64,000 nt of DNA from NCBI GenBank assembly GCA_963807465.1, contig CAWECB010000003.1, positions 248,001 to 312,000 of the forward strand. Reading direction: 5' to 3'. The notes beneath the pieces are model-generated. The model saw only the letters and a program-made list of their open reading frames with translations, was not told the DNA's origin and did not search any database. This document shows, one piece after another, positions 11,284 through 20,265 of the stretch. The position numbers and the translations under genes were made by a program. Every line of letters begins with the position of its first letter. The first letter of the stretch is position 1. This stretch comes from CAWECB01 sp963807465. GTDB taxonomy: Bacteria > Patescibacteriota > Minisyncoccia > Minisyncoccales > Minisyncoccaceae.

Positions 11284-13530
11284 ATGGAAAAAAAGAGAGG
11301 GAAACCGCAAAAAAGACAACAATAAATCGAGGAAAAAAGTTGAAGGAAGGACGGAAAGGAATAGTGGCGGTTTTCATTTCTCTTTGCCCGACAAGACCAA
11401 GAGGTATTTGTTCGCATCTTTGTCTTTTCTTCTGGCGGTCGTATTTATTTTTTCCTTCTTCGGACAAGCCGGATCCATCGGAGCATTTTTAAAGCATTTT
11501 TTCAATCTTCTCGTCGGCAATGTCATCTTTATCATTCCATTGATGGCATTCGTATTCGGTGCGGTCTTCCTGAAGGAAGATGACGCTTTCAAAGAAGCCA
11601 AGAACTCACTTATTATTTCAACCGCCATCCTAATTCTTGGGGTAAGCGGGATTTTCGCTTTGGCTGAATTGCATGGGAATGCAATGCTGGCCCAATATTT
11701 TGTCTGGAATTATTCGGGTCGGGGCGGATGGATAGGCTACATGGTTTCGTGGCCGCTTTTGAAATGGTTCGATTTCTGGGTGACGTTCTTTATTCTCGAC
11801 ATCGCTATGGCCGTTTCTTTATTAATGATAGCCGAGCCGTTTAGGAAGCTCATAAAAGAGGAAGACGAAAACAAAGAAGAAAACGAAATCGAAGACAAGA
11901 TTGTCAAAGAGGAAAAGAAAAAAGTGCCGATGTTCAATTTGGAAAAAATAATTCCGAAGAAGGAAGAGGTGCCCAAACCCGAAGAAAAAAAAGAAGACAA
12001 GGACATTAAAACTTTCGAGCAGAAGAAAAAAGAAAGCAAGGAGTATAAGTATCCTCCCTTGGATTTGCTTTCTAAAAAAGGAGGCGCAGCCCGAAGGAGG
12101 GGACATTACTTACAATTCTTCGGTTATCAAAAGAACCCTGCAGACATTCGGTATACCGGTTGAGATGTCAGAGATAAATATTGGGCCTACCGTTACCCAG
12201 TACACATTGAAGCCGGCCGAAGGAATTAAGTTATCAAAAATTACAACCCTGCAGAATGATCTTGGCTCTGGCGCTCGCCAGTCCGACTATACGTATTGAG
12301 GCGCCCATTCCGGGTAGGTCTCTCGTAGGAATCGAGATAGGAAACAAAAAGAGGGCCGTCGTAGGCCTAAGAGAGGTATTAGACACAGATGAGTTCAAAA
12401 GCTCTCCAGCGCCCCTTTTAATGGCCTTGGGAAAGGATGTGAAGGGCGTTCCCGCCTTTGCCGATTTGGCCGAAATGCCGCACTTGTTGGTCGGCGGAAC
12501 GACTGGTTCGGGTAAGACCATCTGCTTGAATTCGATCATTTTAAGCCTTTTATACAGGAACAGCCCGGAAGAAATGAAACTGGTACTCGTTGATCCCAAG
12601 AGGGTTGAATTTCCAGTCTATACCACCCTCGAACATCTATTGTGCCCGGTAATCTATGATGCCGCCCAGACCTTGGTTGCTTTAAAGTGGCTGGTCGGCG
12701 AAATGGAAAGGAGGTTCACGGTTCTGGCTGCTGGACATAGCAGGGATATCGGATCATACAACACCAAGATGGAAAAGAAAGGAGAAGATAAACTTCCTTA
12801 CATCGTTCTTATAATTGACGAATTGGCAGACCTTATGAGCGTCAAAGGAAAGGAAATCGAGTCGTATGTCGTGAGGTTGGCCCAGATGTCTCGAGCCACA
12901 GGAATTCACTTGATACTGGCAACCCAGAGGCCGTCGGTAGAAGTCATTACCGGACTCATTAAGGCGAATATTACTACAAGGATAGCCCTGAAAGTGGGAG
13001 CCCTTGTCGACTCAAGGACCATTCTCGATTCTTCGGGAGCGGAGAAATTGCTGGGAAGGGGAGACTTGCTGCTTTTATCCAAGGAATTCAGCAAGCCCAA
13101 AAGAGTTCAGAGTCCTTACGTATCCGAACTGGAAATTAGGAAAGTAGTCAGTTGGATCACCGATTCGGCCGCAGAAACAAAAGACAAGGCTGACAACGAA
13201 GAGGGGGTGTCTTTCATCGAAACCGAAACGGAAAAAGAAGAGAGTTCCCTGGTCGGAGAACTAGAGAAATCGGTATCGGCTCCCGAGGCCCAAATGGATT
13301 CATTTTTCTCCAAAGAGGATCCGATGTACGAGGAAGCCAAAAGAACGGTCATATCTTCGCGCAAGGCTTCGACTTCTTTATTGCAGAGAAGGTTGGGAAT
13401 CGGCTATGCTAGAGCCGCTAGATTAATGGATATCCTTGAAGAAAGGGGGATCGTGGGACCACAGGAAGGGGCCAAGCCTCGCGAGGTTTACATGATGGAA
13501 GAATCTCAAGACAATAATGATGAGCAGTAA
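11284..13530 (+). CDS. ftsK: DNA translocase FtsK/SpoIIIE (frame breaks)
   Basis: Membrane-anchored motor that pumps chromosomal DNA through the septum. The N terminus has several membrane helices (from 11384: YLFASLSFLLAVVFIFSFFG), then a charged Glu/Lys-rich linker. The motor domain carries Walker A GGTTGSGKT, DPKRVEFPVY, Walker B YIVLIIDELADLM, and LATQRPSVEVITGLIKANI. A C-terminal winged-helix gamma domain (ARAARLMDILEERGIVGP) would bind orienting DNA sequences. Frame breaks lie near 11310-11320, 12090 and 12265; the intervening frame reads GGDITYNSSVIKRTLQTFGI, the normal family sequence. An ATG at 11284 is the likely start but is separated from the main frame by a shift. Confidence 0.9.
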
Positions 13531-13532
13531 TT

Positions 13533-13560
13533 TTGATTCCTGTTTTTAATTTGGTATAAT
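13533..13560 (+). promoter_or_regulatory. recA promoter, extended -10, near-leaderless
   Basis: TTGATT at 13533-13538, 16-base spacer, TATAAT at 13555-13560 preceded by TGG (extended -10). The recA ATG follows only eight bases after the -10 box, so the transcript should start at or within a base or two of the start codon. No LexA-like operator was seen. Confidence 0.75.
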
Positions 13561-13568
13561 ACAAACAT

Positions 13569-14573
13569 ATGGCAAGAAAAGAAATAAAGGAAAAAGAAAG
13601 AATAAACCTCGCCGAGGCGATTTCCGAAATAAGGGAGAAGTTCGGAGAAGGGGCTATAATGAAGCTTAAGGATGCCGAGAAGGCCAATGTAGATACTATT
13701 CCTACAGGTTCTCTTTCTTTGGATTTGGCCTTGGGAGTAATGGGGATTCCTAGGGGAAGGATTACGGAGATCTACGGAGGAGAAAGTACGGGGAAAACCA
13801 CATTATCTCTGAGTATTATAGCGGAATCGCAGAAAAGAGGGGGAGTGGCGGCCTTTATCGATGCCGAGCATGCCTTGGATCCCGATTACGCCAAAAGGAT
13901 TGGAGTTAATACCGATGATTTGCTAATTTCCCAGCCTGACTCGGCTGAACAGGGACTGCAGATTGTGGAGAGTCTGGTAAGGTCCGGAGAAGTCGACGTT
14001 ATAGTTATTGATTCGGTGGCCGCTTTGGTACCCAAAGCCGAAGTCGCTGGGGAGATGGGAGAACTTCAAATCGGACTTCAGGCGAGACTAATGTCTCAGG
14101 CCTTAAGGAAACTTTCGGGAATAGTTTCCAGAACCAAAACAATCGTCATATTCTTGAATCAGACCAGAATGAAGATTGGCATTTTGTTCGGTAATCCGGA
14201 AACGACTCCGGGAGGACTGGCTTTGAAGTTCTACAGTTCGGTGAGGATAGAGTTAAGAAGGATAGCGCAAATAAAACAGGGAGAGAGCATTATAGGGAAC
14301 AGGGTCAAGGCCAAGGTTGTAAAGAATAAAGTGGCGGCTCCGTTTAAGACCGCCGAATTCGACATCTATTACAACGAGGGAATATCTAAGTTTTCCGAAA
14401 CCGTCAATCTGGGAGTCAAAGAAGAGATTGTCAAGAAATCCGGAGCCCATTTTCAGTACGGAGACACCAAGCTTGGAGCGGGGATAGAAAAAGCCAAAGA
14501 ATTCTTAAGGGAGAATCCGAAGATATTAAAGGAGATACAGGAGGAAATAATCAAGAAATCAAACTCCAACTAA
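13569..14573 (+). CDS. recA: Recombinase RecA
   Basis: Forms filaments on single-stranded DNA, pairs homologous strands and hydrolyses ATP. The 334 residues are in one intact frame. Walker A reads GGESTGKTT (the common form is GPESSGKTT). Walker B is VIVIDSVAALVPKAE, loop L1 GEMGELQIGLQARLMSQALRKL, and loop L2 region FGNPETTPGGLALKFYSS. The C-terminal domain is short and not strongly acidic. The start is fixed by the N-terminal helix (RINLAEAISEIREKFGEGAIMKL) and by a promoter that leaves almost no leader. It is transcribed from its own promoter although it directly follows ftsK. Confidence 0.97.
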   Translation: MARKEIKEKERINLAEAISEIREKFGEGAIMKLKDAEKANVDTIPTGSLSLDLALGVMGIPRGRITEIYGGESTGKTTLSLSIIAESQKRGGVAAFIDAEHALDPDYAKRIGVNTDDLLISQPDSAEQGLQIVESLVRSGEVDVIVIDSVAALVPKAEVAGEMGELQIGLQARLMSQALRKLSGIVSRTKTIVIFLNQTRMKIGILFGNPETTPGGLALKFYSSVRIELRRIAQIKQGESIIGNRVKAKVVKNKVAAPFKTAEFDIYYNEGISKFSETVNLGVKEEIVKKSGAHFQYGDTKLGAGIEKAKEFLRENPKILKEIQEEIIKKSNSN

Positions 14574-14575
14574 GC

Positions 14576-14601
14576 AAAAACACCCTTTAGGGGTGTTTTT
14601 A
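14576..14601. terminator. Bidirectional terminator between recA and rpsR
   Basis: AAAAACACCC, four-base loop, then GGGGTGTTTTT. The stem is flanked by A and T runs, so it can serve both the + strand recA and the convergent - strand rpsF-ssb-rpsR operon. Confidence 0.8.
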
Positions 14602-14603
14602 TA

Positions 14604-14801
14604 TTACTTGGCAACGAAGGGAAGCAGTCCCATTATTCTTCCTCTCTTTATGGCCGTAGTAGTTTCTCTCTGGTGTTTGGCGCAAAGGCCAGTTTTCGTC
14701 CTAGGCTTTATCTTTCCCGACTTAGACAGGTACTTTAACAAGATGTCGGTGTCGCGGAAATTGATTTCCTGAATGTTTTTTTTGCAGAAATAGCAGTACA
14801 T
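14604..14801 (-). CDS. rpsR: 30S ribosomal protein bS18
   Basis: Small-subunit protein that pairs with bS6 on the platform. The 65 residues include the family core RDTDILLKYLSKSGKIKPR and the signature TGLCAKHQRETTTAIKRGRIMGLLPF. The N terminus has two Cys (CYFC) and a third occurs in GLCAKH, suggesting a partly preserved metal-binding pattern. It is the third gene of the conserved rpsF-ssb-rpsR operon. Confidence 0.95.
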   Translation of the reverse strand: MYCYFCKKNIQEINFRDTDILLKYLSKSGKIKPRTKTGLCAKHQRETTTAIKRGRIMGLLPFVAK

Positions 14802-14821
14802 ATTTTAGTCTTAATTATATA

Positions 14822-15271
14822 TTAAAAGGGAATGTCTTTGACATCGATTTCATCTCCGTCTTCAATTATGGGGATGTCTTCGTCTTCAACTTCCTTTTTG
14901 GGCGAAGAGAAGCTTTTCCCTTCGGTCGGCATTCCTCCTCCCGCCGATCTCGGTCCTAATTGCATGGCTTCCCCAATGATTTCGGTCGTATATTTCTTGA
15001 CGCCCGACTTGTCTTCCCAGCTTCTGTTCTGTATCCTTCCCTCTATGAGGGCGAGAGATCCTTTACTCAAGAATTGGGAGGCGATTTCGGCCAGCTTGGC
15101 CCATAATACTATCCTGTGGAATTGCGATTCTTCCTGCTTCTGGCCGTCCTTGTTTTTCCAGGTGCGGTTCGTGGCGAGAGAAAACGTGCAAACGCTTTGG
15201 CCGGAAGAGGTGGTTCTCATTTCAACGTCGGAAGCCACTCGTCCTATTAGAAACACTTTATTTAGGTTCAT
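14822..15271 (-). CDS. ssb: Single-stranded DNA-binding protein
   Basis: Binds and protects single-stranded DNA and recruits replication and repair partners. The 149 residues begin with the OB-fold signature MNLNKVFLIGRVASDVEMR and contain FHRIVLWAKLAEIASQFLSKG. The tail is strongly acidic and ends VDIKDIPF-like (DVKDIPF), the conserved partner-docking tip. It lies between rpsF and rpsR, 20 bases upstream of rpsR, in the standard operon order. Confidence 0.96.
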   Translation of the reverse strand: MNLNKVFLIGRVASDVEMRTTSSGQSVCTFSLATNRTWKNKDGQKQEESQFHRIVLWAKLAEIASQFLSKGSLALIEGRIQNRSWEDKSGVKKYTTEIIGEAMQLGPRSAGGGMPTEGKSFSSPKKEVEDEDIPIIEDGDEIDVKDIPF

Positions 15272-15307
15272 ATTTTTATGCTAATTATATTAGCTTAATA
15301 ATAAGTG

Positions 15308-15775
15308 TTATTCTCCAAGCATCTCATCGAGTTTCTTGTCGATATCTTCCATCTGGATTTTGGGTTTTTTTGGCTTTTCTTCAAGCTTGGGCTCTTCTTC
15401 TTTCGGTTCTGCCGCAGAGGCTTTTTCCAAGGCAAACTTTTTTTCTCTGGCCCCTCTCCTTGCTGCAGCCTCGGCCCTCTTTGTATCTTTGTCGATTACC
15501 ATGAAGCGGAGGATGTTCTTGTCTTCCTTGAACGTCTTTTCCAAGTTTTCTAAAACCCCTTCCTTGTTTATCGCTTCCGGATAAAGGTTGAAAAAGTAGA
15601 GCCAAGCTTCAACTTCGTCTTTAATGGGGTAAGCCAGCTTCTTTCTGTCGGCTTTTTTGTCGCTTACGACCTTACCGTGCTTTTGCATTTCCGACTCCGT
15701 TTTTTCAATAAAAGAGTCGATTTCCGCCTGTGACATATTGGGCGAAATCAATAGGTTTAATTCGTAGAATTGCAT
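15308..15775 (-). CDS. rpsF: 30S ribosomal protein bS6 with Lys/Glu-rich tail
   Basis: Small-subunit platform protein. The first roughly 95 residues are a standard bS6 domain (MQFYELNLLISPNMSQ, KKLAYPIKDEVEAWLYFFNL, ILRFMVIDKD). They are followed by about 55 residues rich in Lys, Glu, Ala and Pro, giving 155 residues against the usual 95-135. The extension is probably disordered. It is the first gene of the rpsF-ssb-rpsR operon. No clear Shine-Dalgarno sequence is visible before the ATG. Confidence 0.93.
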   Translation of the reverse strand: MQFYELNLLISPNMSQAEIDSFIEKTESEMQKHGKVVSDKKADRKKLAYPIKDEVEAWLYFFNLYPEAINKEGVLENLEKTFKEDKNILRFMVIDKDTKRAEAAARRGAREKKFALEKASAAEPKEEEPKLEEKPKKPKIQMEDIDKKLDEMLGE

Positions 15776-15861
15776 ATCTTTAATAAATAATCTTAATACT
15801 TAGCGAAGGCATTAAGGTAGTGACAATATAGCAATTTTTACGCGTTTGGTCAAGCTCGAGG

Positions 15862-15890
15862 TTTACTCGGGAAGATTCTTTTGGTAGAAT
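15862..15890 (+). promoter_or_regulatory. Promoter of the prepilin-like gene, near-leaderless
   Basis: TTTACT at 15862-15867, 17-base spacer, TAGAAT at 15885-15890 preceded by TGG. The ATG at 15898 is only seven bases after the -10 box. Confidence 0.65.
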
Positions 15891-15897
15891 ATATCTA

Positions 15898-17805
15898 ATG
15901 AACGTATTTAGGCGAAAAGGATTCACCCTGATCGAACTTCTGGTCACCATAGCGATAATAGGTGTTCTTTCGGCTGTCATCATCACCGGGCTCAATAATG
16001 CAAATAATGCTGCCCAGGATTCGAAGAGGAAAGAAGACATAGAGATCATCAAGAATGCTCTGGTTTCCTATCGTGCCGAGCATTTCGACAACGGGCCGGT
16101 GCAAGGCACTCCTTGTGGCGTCGGGGGAGGATGTTCCAGTCTCGATCCCGTCTTGCAGTCTTTCTTGTCCAAGATTCCCAAGGATCCCAATGGTACGAAT
16201 TATACATATCTGTCTGCAAATGGCTTCGATTGCGTTATCTCGGCCACTCTTTCTACCGGAGGGACGTACGAATATGATTGCGCCACGAATTCTTTCGTGA
16301 CAAACGGGGCGACCAACGGCGCCTGCGGTTCTGCAAACAAGACCTATGCTTACTCGGATGCGGGCTACGGCACGGACACTTTATGTTCGTTTGGAACGGC
16401 CAGCCCTTCGAGTCCGGCCTTCCCGTCCCAAGGCGGATCTACATCGTGGGCCTGTAACGGCTCCGGCGGAGGAAGCACAGCCAGCTGTTCCGCCTCAAGG
16501 CCTCTGGCTCCGGTCAACGGGGCTTGCGGATCTGCGAACAAGACGTATGCGTATTCGGATACTACGTATGGTTCGGATACTTTCTGTTCTGCCGGAACGG
16601 CCAGCCCTTCGAGTCCGGCCTTCCCGTCCCAAGGCGGATCTACATCGTGGGCCTGTAACGGCTCCGGCGGAGGAAGCACAGCCAGCTGTTCCGCCTCAAG
16701 GCCTCTGGCTCCGGTCAACGGCGCCTGCGGATCTTCGAACGGTTTGAATTTCTACTCAGCTCCCTCGACCAACCTCTGTTCGACCGGAACAGCTACTTCC
16801 TTATCGGGAACAGGTCCCTGGACCTGGGGTTGTAATGGCTCCAATGGAGGCACGAGTACTACCGCCACGGCCTGTTCCGCTAATTTATCAGTTAACGGCG
16901 CCTGTGGCGTCGCGAACAGTCATTACAGGTCTTCGACTCCGACAGGAACCGATGCCTGTACCAGCGGCACGATCACTGGTATGGCCGGATCGTATTCCTG
17001 GACCTGCGCCGGATCAAACGGAGGAACTTCTAGCGGAACCTGCGCTACCGTCGCAGCGTCATACGCAGTCCAATCATTCACGACAGTCGGCACTACCAGC
17101 TGGACCGTTCCCACAGGAGTCACTTCTGTAGACTATCTCGTTGTTGGAGGTGGCGGCGGGGGAGCCAAAGGGGGATATTATTATTCTGATGGGAACGGTA
17201 CTGGATCCGGAGGTGGCGGCGGGGGAGCAGGCGGTGTATTGACTGGCACATTATCAGTAACTCCTGGCAATGGTCTAGGGGTTACCGTTGGGGCCGGTGG
17301 TGCTTTAGGGAGTGATGGTGCGAATGGAGGTAACTCGGTTTTTAGCAGTATCACCGCCATAGGCGGTGGGGGTGGTGGCAGTAGTTATGGTCATAGTGGA
17401 GGATCTGGGGGCGGTGGATGTAGTGCCAATAACTCCGTTGCTTATAGCGGCGGATCGGGAACATCCGGACAAGGATATGCCGGTGGAACCGGGAACAGTG
17501 CAAGTGGGTCCTGGTCAGCATCAGGTGGTGGCGGTGGTGCTGGCAGTGCAGGGGGTAGCAATACTAATAATTATGGTGCCCCGGGAGGAAATGGAGTGTA
17601 TTCGACCATTACTGGATCTTCTGTCGGATATGGTGCCGGGGGAGTAGGATCTTCGCTGTGGGGTGGCACGAATAACAGTTATGTGGGTAATACTGCGTAT
17701 GGTTGGGGGATCGCTGGCCGGGGATATGGGGGGAATGGAGGATCTAATACCGGCACCAGCGGGGGTTCAGGCGTTGTTATTATAAAGTACATAAATAATT
17801 ATTAA
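15898..17805 (+). CDS. Prepilin-like protein with Cys repeats and Gly-rich C-terminal domain
   Basis: The N terminus is a type IV prepilin/pseudopilin signal: short basic leader, cleavage site KG-FTLIELLVTIAIIGVLSAV, then a hydrophobic helix. A pilin-like head follows (residues about 30-140, with paired Cys). Next come repeats beginning NGACGSANKTYAYSD, two of them almost identical with a 67-residue period, then a related NGACG unit and a YRSSTPTGTDACTSG unit. The last third is a Gly-rich domain starting FTTVGTTSWTVPTGV and ending VVIIKYINNY. The 635 residues are in one intact frame. It is probably assembled or exported by a type IV pilus-like machine; no such machinery is in the window. It is paralogous to the broken gene at 3-1105. 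Confidence 0.8.
   Translation: MNVFRRKGFTLIELLVTIAIIGVLSAVIITGLNNANNAAQDSKRKEDIEIIKNALVSYRAEHFDNGPVQGTPCGVGGGCSSLDPVLQSFLSKIPKDPNGTNYTYLSANGFDCVISATLSTGGTYEYDCATNSFVTNGATNGACGSANKTYAYSDAGYGTDTLCSFGTASPSSPAFPSQGGSTSWACNGSGGGSTASCSASRPLAPVNGACGSANKTYAYSDTTYGSDTFCSAGTASPSSPAFPSQGGSTSWACNGSGGGSTASCSASRPLAPVNGACGSSNGLNFYSAPSTNLCSTGTATSLSGTGPWTWGCNGSNGGTSTTATACSANLSVNGACGVANSHYRSSTPTGTDACTSGTITGMAGSYSWTCAGSNGGTSSGTCATVAASYAVQSFTTVGTTSWTVPTGVTSVDYLVVGGGGGGAKGGYYYSDGNGTGSGGGGGGAGGVLTGTLSVTPGNGLGVTVGAGGALGSDGANGGNSVFSSITAIGGGGGGSSYGHSGGSGGGGCSANNSVAYSGGSGTSGQGYAGGTGNSASGSWSASGGGGGAGSAGGSNTNNYGAPGGNGVYSTITGSSVGYGAGGVGSSLWGGTNNSYVGNTAYGWGIAGRGYGGNGGSNTGTSGGSGVVIIKYINNY
16393..16721 (+). repeat. 128-bp exact direct repeat inside the prepilin-like gene
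   Basis: Positions 16393-16520 and 16594-16721 read identically by eye. The offset is 201 bases, exactly 67 codons, so copy number can change without breaking the frame. A diverged copy is at about 75-215 in the paralogue at the left edge. Confidence 0.85.
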
Positions 17806-17822
17806 TAAGTTTCCGAAAGGCA

Positions 17823-17996
17823 ATGATCGACCCTAAAATATTCAAAGCATATGACATCAGGGGAATATATCCCGAAGAACTGAACGAAGAAGCGGCCCAC
17901 AAAATAGGGCGGGCCTTCGCGTTGTTTATAAAAAAAGTTTCCGGAAAATATAATTCGCAGTTGTTGTTAGTTGAGATAATCATAGCTCTTCCCTGA
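17823..17996 (+). pseudogene. Truncated phosphomannomutase/phosphoglucomutase N terminus
   Basis: A 57-codon reading frame starts MIDPKIFKAYDIRGIYPEEL and continues NEEAAHKIGRAFALFIKKV, which aligns with the N terminus of the complete mutase at 18832 (MINKEIFRLYDIRGIFPQEL). Homology ends at about 17955 and the frame then runs through unrelated sequence to a TGA. The catalytic Ser loop and everything after it are missing. It begins 18 bases after the prepilin-like gene. I read it as the remnant of a resident gene interrupted where the following two-gene segment begins. Confidence 0.75.
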
Positions 17997-18043
17997 GCCT
18001 CTTTGATGAATTAATCTCACAGTGTTTTAATAATTAAAACCTC

Positions 18044-18835
18044 ATGAAAATCAACCAAAAATTTAAGAAAATCGCTGTAGACGCGGTAAGAGAAGCTGGA
18101 AAGACATTGATGAAAAAATTTAACAATGTTAGGGTTCTCAAATATAAAGATAGGCAGGATATACTTACTGATGCTGATCTTAGGGCCGAAAGAATAATAA
18201 TTAATAAGATTAAGGCGAACTTTCCAGACCACAACATTATATCCGAAGAGGCGGGAAGTATGGATTTAAAATCAGAATATACCTGGATTATTGACCCTCT
18301 CGACGGAACAAAGCATTACATAAGAAAAATGCCCATCTTCTGTGTTTCCATTGCCCTTCAGAAAAATGAAGAAATTATTGTCGGCGTAATTTTTGTTCCG
18401 GCGACTAACAGCCTTTTTTATGCCGAAAAAGGCAAGGGAGCCTTTCTCAACGGTAGAAAGATTCATGTTTCTCAAGTAAAAAATCTTGCCGACGCTTTTA
18501 TTTACGCCGAGTTGCCGAATTGCAAGTTATCAAAAAAATCTTTTAATAAATATCATCAACGACTGGGAGAGTTCCTTAAAAAAACATATCGAGTTAGGGC
18601 TTGGGGAAGCGGTCCTTTGGGTTTTTGTTATGTTGCCCTAGGGGGATTCGACTCCTATGTACTATTAAACGATGGCACCAAACTAACGGATGCGGCGGCC
18701 GGAGTTCTTATAGTAAAAGAGGCTGGAGGAAGAGTAACCGACATTAATGGGAATGAATTCACAAGAAAGACTACTAATCCCGTCGCTTCTAACGGCAAAA
18801 TTCATAATCAGATTATAAAGATATTAAAAAAATGA
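18044..18835 (+). CDS. Inositol-monophosphatase-family phosphatase
   Basis: Mg-dependent sugar or inositol phosphate phosphatase (IMPase/FBPase/CysQ fold). The 263 residues carry the metal-binding motif WIIDPLDGTKHYIRKMP (DPLDGT), an upstream IISEEAG Glu, and the C-terminal region with LTDAAAGVLIVKEAGGRV in place of the usual WD..AG motif (Asp and AAG kept, Trp replaced). The substrate cannot be read from sequence: inositol-1-phosphate, fructose-1,6-bisphosphate or PAP are all possible. It overlaps the downstream mutase by four bases (ATGA), so the two are co-translated. Codon use is visibly AT-richer than in the flanking housekeeping genes, suggesting acquisition. Confidence 0.85.
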   Translation: MKINQKFKKIAVDAVREAGKTLMKKFNNVRVLKYKDRQDILTDADLRAERIIINKIKANFPDHNIISEEAGSMDLKSEYTWIIDPLDGTKHYIRKMPIFCVSIALQKNEEIIVGVIFVPATNSLFYAEKGKGAFLNGRKIHVSQVKNLADAFIYAELPNCKLSKKSFNKYHQRLGEFLKKTYRVRAWGSGPLGFCYVALGGFDSYVLLNDGTKLTDAAAGVLIVKEAGGRVTDINGNEFTRKTTNPVASNGKIHNQIIKILKK

Positions 18836-20253
18836 TTAACAAAGAAATTTTCAGACTATACGATATAAGGGGAATTTTTCCCCAGGAACTTAATGAAGAC
18901 ACTGCCTACCAAATAGGGAGATGTTTTATTCATTTCCTACGCAAAACAACGAAAAAGGCAACTTTTAAGATTGCGGTAGGAAGAGACATCCGGTCATCTT
19001 CACCAAGCCTTTTTAAGGGTTTTTCAGACGGAATTAGAGACGAAGGGGCGGATATTGTTGATCTTGGCTTGGTTACTACGCCGATGCTTTATTTTGCTGT
19101 TTCAAAATTTGGCTATGACGGAGGCGTAATAATTACCGCCTCACACAATCCCAATCCTTTTAACGGGATGAAATTAGTAAGAGAAAAAGCTATTCCTGTA
19201 GCTGGTGATACGGGTATTTTTTGGATGAGAGATTTTCTTCTTAAAAAGCGGTTTAGTTCGGAGATGGGTACATCCTCAGTGGGGGGGGGGATGTCAGAAA
19301 AAAACATTGAAAATGATTACTTAGAAGCTAATTTAAAACTGGCCAAGATAAAAGATGGAGAGTTTAAGAATTTTACTTTAGCTGTTGATGCTGGTAATGG
19401 TATTGGGGGACCGATAGCTATTAAGATTCTTGAAAAAGTGGGAGTAAAAATATACCCCCTTTACTGCAATCCCGACGGTTCCTTTCCCAATCATGTTCCT
19501 GATCCGCTTTTGGCGAGTAATTTAAAGGACATCATTGCTTTAGTAAAGAAGAAAAAGCCCGATTTTGGCATAGCCCTGGATGGTGATGCCGACAGAATCA
19601 TTTTCATAGATGAAAAAGCTAAGTCAATTTCGGGCGATTTAATAACGGCCCTAATGGCTAAAATACTACTTGATGAATTACCAGCGGAGACAAAAATAAA
19701 GCCCAAAATCCTTTATGATATTCGTTCGAGTAATATAGTGGGGGAAAGCATTAAAAGGGGGGAGGGGGTACCTTTTTGCATCGGTCATTCATTAATAAAA
19801 GAGGAGATGAGGAAAGATAATATTCTTTTCGGTGGAGAATTAGCAGGTCATTATTATTGGGGTCCTGATTTATTTTATGAGGTTCCATTTATTGTACTTC
19901 TAAAAATACTAAAAGAACTGAAGAAAGAAAAAGTTCCGCTGTCTGATCTTATAATACCTTATCAAAAATATTATCATTCCGGAGAAATTAATTTTAAAAT
20001 AGAAGATAAGGAAGATAAAATAAAAGAACTGAAGAAGATTTATCATGACGGCAGAATTTTAGAGATGGACGGCTTGAGGGTTGATTATAATGACTGGTGG
20101 TTCTTGGTAAGGCCGTCGAACACTGAGCCAGTTTTGAGACTAGTGGTTGAGGCTAAAAGTGAGGGAGTTTTTAAACAAAAAAAAGAAGAGCTGATTGAAG
20201 CCATTGGTGCGCCGATCTTAGACAAGCCATTAGTTTACAGTAAAGCCGTCTAA
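18832..20253 (+). CDS. Phosphomannomutase/phosphoglucomutase
   Basis: Interconverts hexose-1- and hexose-6-phosphates via a phosphoserine; feeds nucleotide-sugar synthesis. The 473 residues show all four alpha-D-phosphohexomutase domains: N-terminal YDIRGIFPQEL, catalytic loop ITASHNPNPFNGMKL (phosphorylated Ser), metal loop DGDADRIIF, sugar-binding loop FGGELAGHYY, and C-terminal phosphate-binding RPSNTEPVLRLVVEAKS. It is complete, unlike the fragment at 17823. It is translationally coupled to the phosphatase before it and convergent with trpS. Like its partner it is AT-rich relative to neighbours, so this pair may have replaced the native gene. Confidence 0.93.
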   Translation: MINKEIFRLYDIRGIFPQELNEDTAYQIGRCFIHFLRKTTKKATFKIAVGRDIRSSSPSLFKGFSDGIRDEGADIVDLGLVTTPMLYFAVSKFGYDGGVIITASHNPNPFNGMKLVREKAIPVAGDTGIFWMRDFLLKKRFSSEMGTSSVGGGMSEKNIENDYLEANLKLAKIKDGEFKNFTLAVDAGNGIGGPIAIKILEKVGVKIYPLYCNPDGSFPNHVPDPLLASNLKDIIALVKKKKPDFGIALDGDADRIIFIDEKAKSISGDLITALMAKILLDELPAETKIKPKILYDIRSSNIVGESIKRGEGVPFCIGHSLIKEEMRKDNILFGGELAGHYYWGPDLFYEVPFIVLLKILKELKKEKVPLSDLIIPYQKYYHSGEINFKIEDKEDKIKELKKIYHDGRILEMDGLRVDYNDWWFLVRPSNTEPVLRLVVEAKSEGVFKQKKEELIEAIGAPILDKPLVYSKAV

Positions 20254-20265
20254 TAGTCTATTTTT

